Positions 9,720 through 20,960 of a stretch of 64,000 nucleotides of DNA are shown here, in pieces; within the stretch, counting starts at the first letter, position 1; each line of letters starts with the position of its first letter. Made by a program: the position numbers and the translations under genes. Source of the stretch: Tilletia caries (lineage: Eukaryota; Basidiomycota; Exobasidiomycetes; Tilletiales; Tilletiaceae); NCBI GenBank assembly GCA_032718865.1, contig JALUTQ010000010.1, forward strand, positions 310,001-374,000. The letters are read 5' to 3'. Below the pieces are notes generated by a model. It was not told the origin of the DNA. It saw only the letters and a list, made by a program, of their open reading frames with translations, and ran no database searches.

Positions 9720-12700
9720 CTACGCACCACCCCGTCTCCTCCTCCCCCCTCCCCTGCCCCCACCCCTCCCGCCCCTCCTCCCCCAATCACCAGGCCCATT
9801 GCCCACAGGCCACACAACCTCCCCATCATCCCCCATCCGCGGCCCAAGATTCGGATCCACACCATGATCACGCGCGTACGCTTCCCAGCCGTACAGGCCG
9901 TTCCCGAACCAGGCTTCGCTTTGCGCGGCTGTGGGCGGGATGTTGGTGGGCGTTGGGCTCACGGTCGTTGCCGCGGTCGGGGCTGGGGCCGGGGCTGGGG
10001 CCGGGGCCGGGGCCGGTGGGTTCGCACGTCCCCATCCGCCCATAGCCGCAGTCGCAGTCGCAGTCGCAGCAGCAGACGCAAACGCACCAGCCGAAGCAGG
10101 CCCAGCACCTCCAGCCGACGTCGAAAACCCCACACCACCACCTCCGCCACCAGCCCTCATGAAGATAGCCGCCATCTCCCTCATAAGCGCGTCCGTGGCC
10201 TGCGCGTCCGTCGGAGGCGGATCCACAACGCGACTCGTCGCACCAGCACCAGCACCACCACGAGCAGCTCGGGCAGCAGCCTCCCTAGCATCGTACGCAG
10301 CGTACACGCTCTCGTCGAAGATCATGCCGTCGTAGTCCGAGTCCCAGGGGTCGAAGTCGGCGGGGATGGGAGCGGGAGGGCCGGGCCATCTGGTTCGCGC
10401 GGCTGCTGGGGTTGGAGCTGGGGCTGGAGCTGGAGCAGCAGTCGCACCCCTCGGACCCGCGCCTGTGGTCCTGGGCCCCGAAGCAGGAGCTGGAGCAGCG
10501 GTAGAAGTCGCGCCTCTCGTACCCGCTCCCGTGGTTCTGGGACCTGAAGCTGGAGCTGGAGCTGGAGCTGGAGCAGCGGTAGAAGTCGCGCCTCTCGTAC
10601 CCGCTCCCGTGGTTCTGGGACCTGGAGCTGTAGCAGCCGCAGCAGGCGTCGCACCCGCATTGGCAGTACGACTAGCAGGAGTGGATGCGTTCCCAGTCCT
10701 TCCAGGCCCCGTAGCCGCAGCCGCAGCCGCCGCACGCGAAGCAGCCGCACCAGCTCCACCCGCAGCCGAAGCCGCACCAGCACGCTCACGCTGAGCCGCC
10801 CTAGCCAAGATCGGCCCAATCTCCCTCATAAGCGCATCAGCAGCCTGCGCGTCCGTCGGGCTCGGATCCACAATACGGTACCCACGGCCACCACCAGACG
10901 CTCTGGCAGCAGCAGCCTCCCTAGCATCGTACGCAGCGTACACGCTCTCGTCGAAGATCATGCCGTCGTAGTCGGAGTCCCAGGGGTCGAAGTCGGCGGG
11001 GATGGGGGCGGGAGGGCCGGGCCATCTGGTTCGGGCGGCTGCTGGGGTTGGGGCTGGGGCGGGAACAGAAGTCGAACCCCTCGGGCCTGTGGCTGTGGTT
11101 CTAGCACCTGAGGCCGGAGCTGAAGCTGCAGTAGACGTCGCACCCCTCAGGCCCGCGCCCGTGGTCCTAGGACCACTGGCACTCGCGTTCGCACCCGCAG
11201 CGCGATTAGGAGGAGTAAACGGCTCCCCACTCCTTCCCAGCCCCGTCGTAGCGGTACCCGCACCCGCACCCGCAGCCATACCCGCCGCTCGCTGAGCCGC
11301 ATTGAGCAACGTCGGCCCAATGGCCCTCATGAGCGCATCAGCAGCAGCCGCCTCGTCCTCCGTCGCATGACTCTCACCCGCAGCAGCCGCAGCCGCAGCA
11401 GCAGCAGCGGCAGCAACCTCAGCACCAATCCTAGCCTCCCTCGCCCCTCTCGGCCCCCTCGCCTCCCTCGCCGCCCTGGCCGCCCTCGCGGTCCCATCCG
11501 CCCTCCTCTCCAGCTCCCGCTCAATCCGCGCAGCAGCCTGGCGCGCCTCGTACGCAGCATACACGCCCTCGTCGAAGACCATGCCGTCGTAGTCGGAGTC
11601 CCAGGGGTCGAAGTCGGCGGGGAGCGGCGCGGGCGGGCCGGGCCATCTTGTGCTTGTGGTGGTGCTCGAGGTGGGAGCTGCAGCAGCTGGTCGGGTTGAT
11701 TCCGTCGGTCTGGTGCTCGCGCTGGGAGCAGCCGGCGGGGTTGATGCCATCGGTCGCGTGTCCGTGCCTGGAGTCACCGGCGGGGTGGACGTCATCGGAT
11801 CGGTGGCCGTGATCGCCGCCGCCGCAGCAGCAGCAGCCGCAGCGGCTCCGACAGCGGCGATCACGTCGTCCATTGCTCCCGTTGAGATCGTTGTTGCTGC
11901 TGATGCAGATGGTGCACCAGCAGTAGTAGAAGCAGCAGTAGAAGACCCGCCCCGTCCGGCCGCAGCCCTGCCCCTACGGGAGCCCCTGCCCCTGGCTCTA
12001 GGGCCGGGAGGGTTGGGGTCAACCGTCGGCATGAACGTCGGCGTAGTTGAGCCCCTGCGTGCTGACTCTTGCGCTGGGGTCATGGTAGGTGTGCCGCCCA
12101 CTGTCGCCGCTGCCGCTGCATCCGCAGCTACAGCGGCTTCCCTCGCTGCCTGTGCCAGTGCCATCTGAACCTGGAACATCTCCTCATCCTCGTCTTCGTC
12201 TTCGTCGTCATAGCCATATCCATGATAGCCATACATGTAATCTTCGTCGTCGTCGTCGTCGCCGGATTCGTAGTCATCGGCATCGTACGCGTAGTCGAGC
12301 TCGTCGCCGTAGTCGTGGAGGTGGTGGAGCAGGGCGTCTTCGACTGGATGGTGATGATGGCGATGTCGTCTGCCTGCGCCTCCGTCTGTGCCCCATTGGT
12401 CCATGAGACGGTTTACGTTACGGATCTCTCTGAGATTGCGCATGTCACCGGTGTTGAGGTGAAAGCGGTACCTCCCCTCGCCCGGGCCCAGCTCGTGCTT
12501 GTAGAAGCATTCATCTCCAAAGGGACAGTGTGGCCTGCGGCCGTTATTGATGCTGTTCTCGAAGTGGCGACACGGCTTACGAGCGAGTGCCTCGCGGTAG
12601 TTGCTGAGGATCGTCGTCTTCTGTTCTCCGTCCGGGTAGAAGACGGAGGAGGGGATGATGAAGTGGCTGCGTACGCGGCAGAGCGGGCAGGTCTTTGTGG

Positions 12701-13345
12701 TGCCGCTCTCACGGAGGACGCGACCGCGGTCTTCGTCCTCGATGCGCTCCTGTAGTCTGCGGATGGGAGCGGTGTCGCCCATGATTTCAGCTGCGCGTGC
12801 ATGTTCGATCTCTGCGACGGTGACGGTTGTTCCTGCGGCTGTGCGTCTGTTGCGGCTTCCTGCTGCTCCGCCTGCTGCTGTTGATGGACCTGCTGCTGGT
12901 TCAGCTGCCGCTGGGTTGCGCCATCCGCGAATGCATGGGAGACAGAAGGGATGGCTGCAGCTCTGGAGAAGTCCGTATGCGCCTGTGGGCACCTCCAAGC
13001 AGATTGCGCATTCTGGCTGTTCCTCGCTTTCGTGTGGCTCTGCTTGAGCTGGCGCTGAGGTCGTAGCTGTAGCTGTAGTTGTAGCTGTAGCTGTAGCTGT
13101 AGCTGTAGCTGTAGCTTGAGCTTGAGCCTGAGCCTGCGACTGCGACTCTGCGACGGCGTGGGTGAACCAGCACTGGTCTGCGCGCATGCAGTATCTGCGA
13201 GTGGGAGTATCGAGTATGATCAGCTCTGTATGAGGGAGCGCGCGATGGAGAGTCAGAGAATGACTGACCCCTTCGCCCACCACTTGCATGGGATGTTCCT
13301 GCGCGCAGCCAGCGTTGCTCCCGAGTTCGTGCTCGACGGCGCCAT
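9720..13345 (-). CDS. Makorin-like CCCH-RING-CCCH E3 ubiquitin ligase with a long repetitive tail
   Basis: Model: complement of 13269-13345 and 9720-13194; 1183 aa. The 74-nt intron (GTCAGT...CGCAG) splits a zinc finger: joining the exons yields C20-x7-C28-x5-C34-x3-H38. An Ala/Thr/Gln-rich linker leads to a C3HC4 RING (about 88-198: CAICLEV...SCSHPFCLPCI...CPLCR), with a loop of about 75 residues before the last Cys pair. A second CCCH follows (C234-x14-C249-x5-C255-x3-H259, ECFYKHELGPGEGRYRF). CCCH-RING-CCCH is the makorin layout, typical of RNA-associated E3 ligases. The remaining about 900 residues are acidic and then Ala/Pro/Gly-rich, with three copies of a TRWPGPPAP-xPADFDPWDSDYDG-xxFDExVYAAY block. 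The tail length is far beyond usual makorins (about 400-500 aa) and could be polymorphic. The start at 13345 was chosen because it completes the first zinc finger. Confidence 0.85.
10321..11652 (-). repeat. Three long tandem units in the makorin-like tail
   Basis: A block of about 80 bp is nearly identical at about 10321-10400, 10957-11036 and 11579-11652, i.e. spaced about 636 and 622 bp. It encodes the WPGPPAP...FDPWDSDYDG...VYAAY motif in the same frame each time. Between blocks lie Ala/Pro/Thr-rich spacers with a smaller SGPRTTGAG-type minisatellite (about 10450-10640). All units keep the reading frame, which supports translation. Confidence 0.85.
13030..13140. repeat. CTGTAG/CTTGAG hexamer microsatellite in the makorin-like gene
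   Basis: An imperfect GTAGCT/CTTGAG hexamer run lies here; on the coding strand it gives the alternating Ala-Thr and Gln-Ala tract between the first CCCH finger and the RING. Confidence 0.8.
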
Positions 13346-14170
13346 CGTTCCTGACTGCCTTATGTATGCCTTGCTGCTGCGTTCCTGCGTTCCTTCCTTC
13401 GTCGTGCTTGCCAGTTGCCGTGCTCGAGGCAGACCGTAGCTGGCACCTGGGACTGACTGCTCGACTGCTCTCTGCTCTCTCGGCCGTATCTATCCATGCC
13501 CGCCTTGACCTTCCCCTTCCCTCAGTCTGACATCTGGCATCTACCTCATCCATATCCTCATACTCACTTGCTTCGTATCTGCGTGCTGCTCTGATCCTCT
13601 CTGCGCTGCTCTGCCCTGCTATGCTCGCCTTCCCCAGCTGATCTTTTCTCCCTCTTCTCCCTGTGCTGACCTGCTGACCTGCTGACCCGCTGACCCGCTG
13701 ACCATTCTCTTCCTCTCCCACGCCCAGTGCTTCTCTCCCTCCAGCTTCTTTCAAAACAGATCACCTCGCACAGATCTCCCAAACTGTCTCGATTCAGTCT
13801 CTTCTCGGACCCTCTCATCGCAGAAGACGCGGATCGCACATCAAAACATCACATCTCCACTCCCGACCGGACCGCTTCCTTGTCAACCACAATCTTCGGC
13901 AATGTGTGTCCCGCGTCAAGGTACAAGGTCCAAGCCCACACAGCAACCTCATCTCCCATCACCTTCCCGCGCTTCCTCCCTCGCTATGTATATTGCGAGA
14001 GCCCCTCCCGGTTCTCCGAACTCTCCAGTCTCCGTCCCCTCAAGAAGCCCTGCCTTGCTGTTCTCCCCATCAACCATTGCCTTTCCTCTCTCAACATCGC
14101 CTCATCAACGGCACATTCCCGCCACATTCCTTTCCTCCTTCTTTCCAAACTCAGTCCAGACTCCAGAATC
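13346..14170. promoter_or_regulatory. Divergent promoter region
   Basis: This is 825 bp between the makorin-like start and the start of the next gene on the opposite strand. It contains a short GACCTGCTGACC/GCTGACCC tandem (about 13670-13701) and pyrimidine-rich stretches before the + strand gene, typical of fungal leaders. Open frames here lack domains. Confidence 0.4.
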
Positions 14171-15844
14171 ATGGCCCAAATGAGGGATCCTGTCGCCATC
14201 ACAGGGTCGTGCGAGAATAGCATCTCCCAGCCCCTCACCACCACCACAAGCACAACCGCAAGCACAAATACCAGGCCCGTCTCCCATCCAGACCGCCATC
14301 TCCAGTCTTCGTCTCTCCTTTCCCCTCGACAAGAACACCCACGCGCTCATTTCACACCGCCGTACATAGGAACGAAGAACCCGTTCGACATCTGGACAAT
14401 GCCCGTCCACTCCTCGGTAGCGGTGAGTGCTTTCTCTCTCTCTCTATCACACACACCTCTGCTCTCCTTCTTCGGCAACTGATCCATCTCTCTCTTTCTC
14501 CATCTCCTCCTACATTCCCACAGGATGTGCCCCTCCCACATCAATCTACCTTAGCTCCTCCCCCATCACCCGTACCAAAGAAGGACGCTCTCCGAAGGAG
14601 GACATGGAAGATCTTCAAATCCTTCCACCCCTTCCTATCAACAAAAGGCAAGACCGCCACCGACGACGACGACACCGAGCACAACTCCGACGAAGATATC
14701 GACTTCTGTGCGAATCCGTCCCCTTCCTCAGTCCCTCGGAACAGGTCCAGGACGCTCTCCCACATGCCGCTCTCGCCCTCCAGCCGGACCGCCTCCACGG
14801 GACATGCAGACTACTACTTCCATGGCCAGCACGCATTCGGGATGCCAGCCGGCAGTGACGCCGTGTACGCCTATCACAACAACAACAATCCCAACAACAA
14901 CAACAGCGGCCGATCTCCGCGCCCAAAGTACGGCCATCGGTCCAAACTCTCCGACGTGACCATCGGCGACGCCACCCTGCGTGCAAACCACATGCTCTGG
15001 GGCGAACCACAGTCCAAACCAATTTTACACACCAAGCGCTCCGTCGAAAATCACAAGAGTAAAGCAAAGTGCGGCAACAGCAGCAATGCCCACAAAAGGA
15101 TGGGGAGAGCCGATCTCGTACCCGGTATCACCTCCGTCGTTCAAGGGGCCCCACCGTCCCCGCTCCTCATCGACGACATCCCCAGCCTGCTCTGGCCGAT
15201 CAATCGCCCAGCCTCACCTCCACTTCCCACATCCGCAAAGCACAATCGGCACCAACTCCATCAACTGGACGATCACCAACCTGTGTCCCTCGCACCTGCG
15301 CCCCGACCCAGTCGCTCCCGCACCCAGACGACGAGTAATAGTACGCCTACGAGTAGTCGGAGGCCGTCCCATCTCTCCCTTTCGCCCATGACGGCAACGA
15401 TACCTCCGTCCCCGCGAACCCCGACGAAGAAGAGAGCCATCACACCCACCTCCACCTCCTCATCCACCTCGAACTCCCCATCGAACTCCTCCAAGTTCTC
15501 CTCTACCTCCACCGCCTCTGCGTCCGCATCGGCGTCGGTGTCAGCGACGACCCCGCCCTCGTCGGCCCAGGCCTCCATCGACTCTTTCTTTATGAGCATC
15601 AGGTCCAGGGAGGACGACGAGACGTCGAGCACATTGGAGGTCAGCCCGCATCCGACGGGCATCCGCCGGTTCGTCTCGATGGAGAGTCTCGGGACGCGGG
15701 CTGTGTTGTCCAAGTTGAAGCAGAAGGAGAAACCAGCGGCGATGGCAGTTCATCATCATCATCATCGACAAGCCTCCAAGTTCTCCCAAGACGAAGTGCT
15801 CGACGATGATAATCTGCCACAACACCACGAACTGCCAGAACAGC

Positions 15845-15876
<32 letters not shown>

Positions 15877-16256
15877 CGGCAGCCAAGATGGACGATGGGC
15901 GCCGCTGCCCAAGCCCACGTCCGTCAAATACAACAACAACAACAACAACAGCAACAGCAAAGACGACAGAAATCAAGTCACGAGACAATCATTGGTCTAC
16001 CACAACGACCAGACCGGACCAACTCGCTCTCCTCGACCTGCACTTTCGGCCGCTCCTCCCAACCGCAGCCATTTTCGCACGGCCATACACAGAGTTACGT
16101 CCTTCGTGGTCGCTCGAGCGTACCTCCTCCAGCCGCGCCCGCAACTGCAGCGACAGCGACAGCGAGCTCCTCCTCCATCCTCGGCCACCCCTTCCACACC
16201 CGGGACAGCTTCGACGTCGAACTCCGGCTCTCCTCCCGGACCTCCCTCTTCTCTGA

Positions 16257-16313
<57 letters not shown>

Positions 16314-16542
16314 GCGGAGCGCCCTCGGACATGCGCACAGGGGTGAATGGTCGATGGATCGGAGTTGCAGTCCGTACCCGTTCCCGCTTTCGGGCTCGCC
16401 TGATCGTCATCTTGATGATGAGGAGGGGGAGGGAGAGGCGGAGGAGGGGAGGGTGAGGGTGGAGTATGCGTACCCGATTCGGGTACATCCTGTGATTCAG
16501 CTTGAACAGCCGCGGTTTGCGCGGTGGAGGGTGGAAGGGTGA
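14171..16542 (+). CDS. Low-complexity fungal protein of unknown function, two exons
   Basis: Model: 14171-14422 and 14524-16542; 756 aa, with a 101-nt intron (GTGAGT...CACAG). The start MAQMRDPV is the first ATG of an open stretch that runs in frame to the donor; the motif PYIGTKNPFDIW lies just before the splice. I do not recognise the family. Visible features are a basic KKDALRRRTWKIFKSF segment after the splice, many Ser/Thr/Pro-rich stretches, asparagine repeats, two glutamine runs (about 15841-15880 and 15931-15960), a His run, and an (Asp-Ala)n tract coded by GACGCA repeats. The C-terminus EYAYPIRVHPVIQLEQPRFARW is more ordered. The composition suggests a disordered regulatory or scaffold protein, but no function can be assigned. 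Confidence 0.65.
16256..16313 (+). repeat. GACGCA hexamer repeat coding (Asp-Ala)n
   Basis: About nine perfect GACGCA units run within the hypothetical gene and end at GAGCGG. The period of six preserves the frame. The sequence is expected to be length-variable between strains. Confidence 0.9.
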
Positions 16543-17232
16543 ACCTTCTGCCTCGCCTCCTCCCGTCGACCCTTCAAACGGACGACAACCAAATCAACCA
16601 ACCAACCAACCAACCAACCAACCAAGAGAAGAAGATCTGCTGCGACCCCTTCGAATCGGCACGTCGCTTCCAGGAGTTACCTGCAAACCCATCCTAACTC
16701 GTACATACTCGGCACCTCCCCCCCTAATAATGAACAGGAAGCCAACTATCTAAGGCATCCACCAACACCAAAAAAGAGAACGGCTCTCCCGCTCCTTCCC
16801 CCTCTTTCCTTTCTTCTCCCTGCCTTTGCCCTCTGCCTCTCTGCCTCTCTCTGATCAGCCTTTCCTCTGAACCTCCACCCTACTTTAAGTAATCTTTCTC
16901 CGTTAACTGTATTCTCCCCCCCCCCTCAGAACTGTGGGTTCCCCCAAAGGCAGAAGAAGCCTTCCCGTCACTTGCGCTCTTGTGCATAGCTAAGCCCCTC
17001 TACGCTCGATCTGCTACATTATTTTAGTAACCTACTTCGACTACTCTCTCCGATGATATTTTCTTCGTTGGATGGCAACACTTAAATATATATAATCTGC
17101 CTATTCGTCCTTCTCAACCCCGTCCGTTGACCTTCCTTGCTGCCATCCGTGAGAAGTGAACGAACGAAGTGATGGGAGGATTTTTTCTTTGGGCGCCCCC
17201 TTTTACGTACTGCGTGAGGGGGGGGGGGGTCT
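16543..17232. other. Convergent 3' intergenic region
   Basis: This is 690 bp between two stop codons. It contains an AACC tandem run (about 16590-16625) right after the + strand stop, AT-richer sequence near 17010-17100 and a G-run at 17218-17230. No gene is seen. Confidence 0.6.
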
Positions 17233-18618
17233 TCAATCCCACTGCACCGAGACGTCGACGTAGTACGTCCAACCCGGGCCCACAGCAGCCCCTCTCTGCC
17301 CAAGAAGACGCGAAAGCGAAATCCCATCGCCCGCCTTTAGTACCAACCGGAACCGCTGATCGGCACCCTCTTCCTCTCCCTCTTCTTCGAGAGCCATACC
17401 GGTGGTGCTGGTTGTGGTCGTGCTGGTGCCCACCCAATCGAAGGACCGCAAGAGGATAGGCACGAGCGAGACTTCCTGTTGATACTCCACCGGCGGCGGT
17501 GGCGGTGCGGGTGGCGGTGCGGGCTGAACCCATGGATCGAGTCCAGAGGTTTCTGGCGTCTCTTGTTGTTGTGTGTGCTGGCGGTGCAGGGAAGGACAAA
17601 GAGCCAATCGGAGGTCTTCGAGTTCGTCGTCGATCAGGATGAGCTGCGTTTGCGTTTGAGTTTGAGGTTGGGCAGGTGCAGGACTGGGGTGGGTGAGGCC
17701 GTGCAGGAGGGTGAGGATGTATGTGAATTGACGGACGTCGCTGTGAGGAAAATGGGTTGGGTGTAAGCGTCATACTCCTAATTGAGAGTCTGTTCACTTC
17801 TTGAAAGTCGCTGTTTGGGAGGGGGGGGGAGGTTGGCTCACAGTGAATGCAGGAGATGGCTGAGACCTTCGACGATGAGCAGCGAGGGTCGTCTGGGTGC
17901 TGAATGTGATTCTGCTCCGCGTCCGGTCAAGGTCGAGCGCAGCTGGGCGATGATGACCATGAGGTCCTCAACAGACGTGAGATGACTGACACAAAAAGAA
18001 AAGAAAAAAAACCAAGCCAGAGTGAAACTCTGTCCCTTCAGTCCGCACTGAGAGAAAAGGGGAAAGACAGAGGACGTACACAATCTCAACCCTCCCCAAA
18101 GCCTCCCTCCAACCCGCATCCATCCCAGCCACCATCCACGCCATGCCCACTCCCCCCACCTCCTCCCGAACCAAATTGGCACGAACAGCATCCTTCGTAG
18201 CCGTCGTGAGCAGCGTCACCCCGCCACAGCCTACTGCTTCATCCCGCTGTAGAGAAGCGTGTGCGTGGGCTGCTGCGAAGTGGAGGACACAGCCGAAGGG
18301 TAGACTGGCCAGGATCGCGAGGGAGGTGACGGGTGGGAGGATGCCGTCCCAGTGATCGTCAGCAGAATCTTCGTGCTCCGCTTGACCCACGCCGGTGCGG
18401 GATCGAGCTGTGTCTGGATAAAAAGAAGAAGAGGAAGGATCTGCGTGACAAGAAGAGGTAAAGGAACAGAGCGGGAGGGGACGATGTTGTGAGCTTTCAT
18501 GTTCGGTCCATGTCCACCGCGTGGGAGAGGATGAGGTGGCAAGCACTCGGCCTGGTTTGTCAGAGTGGGGACGAGCGGGGAAGAGGGCGCGCAGGTTGAT
18601 GGGTTGCAGTGACGACAT
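17233..18618 (-). CDS. RecA-fold-like protein, possible Rad51-paralog/SWSAP1 relative (tentative), three exons
   Basis: Model: complement of 18080-18618, 17842-17985 and 17233-17740; 396 aa, introns 94 and 101 nt. The order of elements resembles a degenerate RecA-type ATPase: an N-terminal region ending in ILPPVTSLAILASLPFGCVLHFAAAHA where a P-loop strand would be; a strand-turn VGCGGVTLLTTATKDAV; IVHLTSVEDLMVIIAQL; then a Walker-B-like PSLLIVEGLSHLLHSLDVRQ; a helix FTYILTLLHGLTH; LILIDDE; and a C-terminal LVPILLRSF...RFRLVLKAG...GWTYYVDVSVQWD ending that is reminiscent of Rad51 paralogs. There is no canonical GxxxxGKT, so ATP binding is doubtful. The identity is my inference from layout; it may instead be an unrelated fungal protein. 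Confidence 0.5.
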
Positions 18619-20960
18619 GGTAACAATGAAGCCAGTCAGTCAAGGAGAGAATGTGCGATAACCCAAGAAAGGGAATGGAGGACGTCAAGCAGGAAAGGGG
18701 ACAGCAGAAATTTATGTACCTCTGCACCGCTTTGTCGAGCCGACTTGACGTAACAAACAAACGTCCTCGTCCGCCTCCTCACATCTCACATCCTTTCTTC
18801 CACCTCGTCAGTCGTCTCCCTTGTCCAAGGCGCACATTTTGGCTTCGGCGCCAACTCGACATACAGGCGCACTCGGCCACGCCGGCGAGACCAAGGATTT
18901 TTTAATCCATACCCAACAGCACGGTACAGCGACAATGGAGAGCGCGGGACGCGTCGTCGGGCGTGCTTTTGTTCGATGTCTTTTAACGATATGTACGTGG
19001 TGTCGGGGATGACAAGGGGACTCTTTACTCCCTTTTGACGGCCCTTTGTCAAGACGTCAGACAAGAAGACCTGGGAGCTCCAGGCCTATTCATTCTCTCA
19101 AACGTGTTAATGGCAGCCTATATAATGTAAGCTGCCGGTTCGTCTGCCTTCACTTGCGGGCAACGTTACCGCATTCGGAGAGGTCCAGGCCAGGCCAGCC
19201 AAAAACGTTACAAGGCACCCTTCCATATAGTCTCGCCGGAGGTTCTTTTTCCGAAGGCATCAGCGATCAGCACCCTGCCCTGGGCCGTCTGATGTTTCTG
19301 TAAACAAAGCGACGCTCAAGCACCCTTTCCTTTCTCAGGTGTCGAATTCGATGCTTCATTCAATCGAAGCATGTTACACCAGAGGGCCCTGCTCCCATAG
19401 TCTCATCTTCTTTTCTCATCTGGCAGGTTGCACCCGCGAACGGGAGAAAACCATGAGATGAGATGTTCCTTTACTCCCTTTCGTTCTTGGCCCTCGCCCT
19501 CGGGGGGACCCAGCTCTCGGCTTTGCCTGCAACGCTGCAACCGGGGACGCGAATTTGCGAGGGCCGTCAGGCGTGAGGCGTAGGGCCTTTTTGGGTGATC
19601 TGTGCCGCCTGATAGTCGGTTTCTCCGTCGTCCAAGACCTGCCGCGTCTCTCGGTTGCGGCTGGGGAAGAAGGAGAAGATGTCTTGCAGCAAACGCATCA
19701 GATTCATTTCCATTTTCTGCAGACCGAGGTCAGAAAGAGGTGTCCGAGTGTCCCACTGTCCGACGAGACTCTTGGAGGAAAGATGAGAACGATAAGGGTC
19801 AGTTCGCTCACTTGGTTGATCTTTGCCCTTTGAAGGGTTGCTTATGGGCCATGGCGTCGGCGTCAATCAATGAATGCTTTTTCCGCCGGTTGCGTTCATG
19901 TCGTTGTCGATCCTTTTCTTTTGTCCGGTCCCAGCGTCCCAGCCACCACCACTTCCTCATCCACACAATGGCCGATCTGCCGAAGCTTGTTGACCCAGCA
20001 AGTTACAGGCGGGCTCAGGCCTCTGCCTTCCTTTGTCCAATCGTCCACCGTGACGCGCGCTCGGAGCCGGCTTAAGGTGGACAGCTCTTGAACGTTGGAC
20101 CAGCTCGGAAGATGCATCGAAGCAGACGCGGTGGAAAACCTTACCCAGCGGCCAGCTTACCGCCTCACAAAGCCTAAGTCGCTTCAGCGCTTCAGCGCCC
20201 AGCAGCCAGCTTCTCAAATCACAAATCTCGCCTCACTCTCCATCTCAGTTCTCGAATCTCAAACAGCGGCTCGGAGGCTCAATGGCGTATCCTCCTCCTC
20301 TATCTCCCTTTGCTGACCAGCATCCAGTTTCCAGTCTGCAGACACGGCTGCTGTGGAGGCAGGCAGGGGGGGGCGTCAGAAACAAAAGTTGTCTCAAATG
20401 CCGCGGGAGAGACCTTCAACACCAAAGACAGTCGCTGTCGCTCTACTCTCGCTCTCAAACCTCTTTCTTCTCATCTCGCTTTTTCCCCTTCTCTCTTTCG
20501 CAGCCCAAATAACGCAGCCCGGATCGCGCTGATGAAACATCGGCAAGCGTAAAAAGGTCGCAGCAGGGACCCCTTCCCGGATGTCGTTCTTCCTCCCTTC
20601 GGGCATCAAACATAAACAAGTATCAACCTCGCTCGCACCTGTCACTAAATTGGCGCCCCGAGCTTTGAGGTCAACGACCATCCCTGTCGTCTTGTCGCAG
20701 GATGGACCCAGCTCTTGCATTTGCTCATCTCTCTTCTTATTCCGCATCTCCTGCGAACTTGTCGCCCTCATCTTCTTATAAAGGAGCACAGCGACACGTC
20801 CTTCGCTTTGCCCCCTGTTCTGTTCCGTCTTTTCTCCCAGCCCTTCCTTCACAGTATTCTTATTCCCCTCCCGTGTGCATCGTTACAGGCTTCATCAAAC
20901 CCAAGCCTGGTTCGTGTTACGACTTCATCCGTGACCGGTGATACATAACCTCCCTTCAAG
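18619..20960. promoter_or_regulatory. Long divergent intergenic region with kinase promoter
   Basis: This is 2.34 kb between two divergent starts. TATAAA is seen at 20777-20782, about 180 bp before the kinase ATG, followed by pyrimidine-rich leader sequence. Another TATATAAT lies near 19118-19126. Many short open frames occur, but none has a recognisable domain or splice-consistent extension. No tRNA box pair was found by eye. Confidence 0.4.

Noticed and set aside
13346..13754. Longer N-terminus for the makorin-like protein in the same open frame
   Set aside because: It lacks the first zinc-finger half; the spliced model gives a complete CCCH motif.
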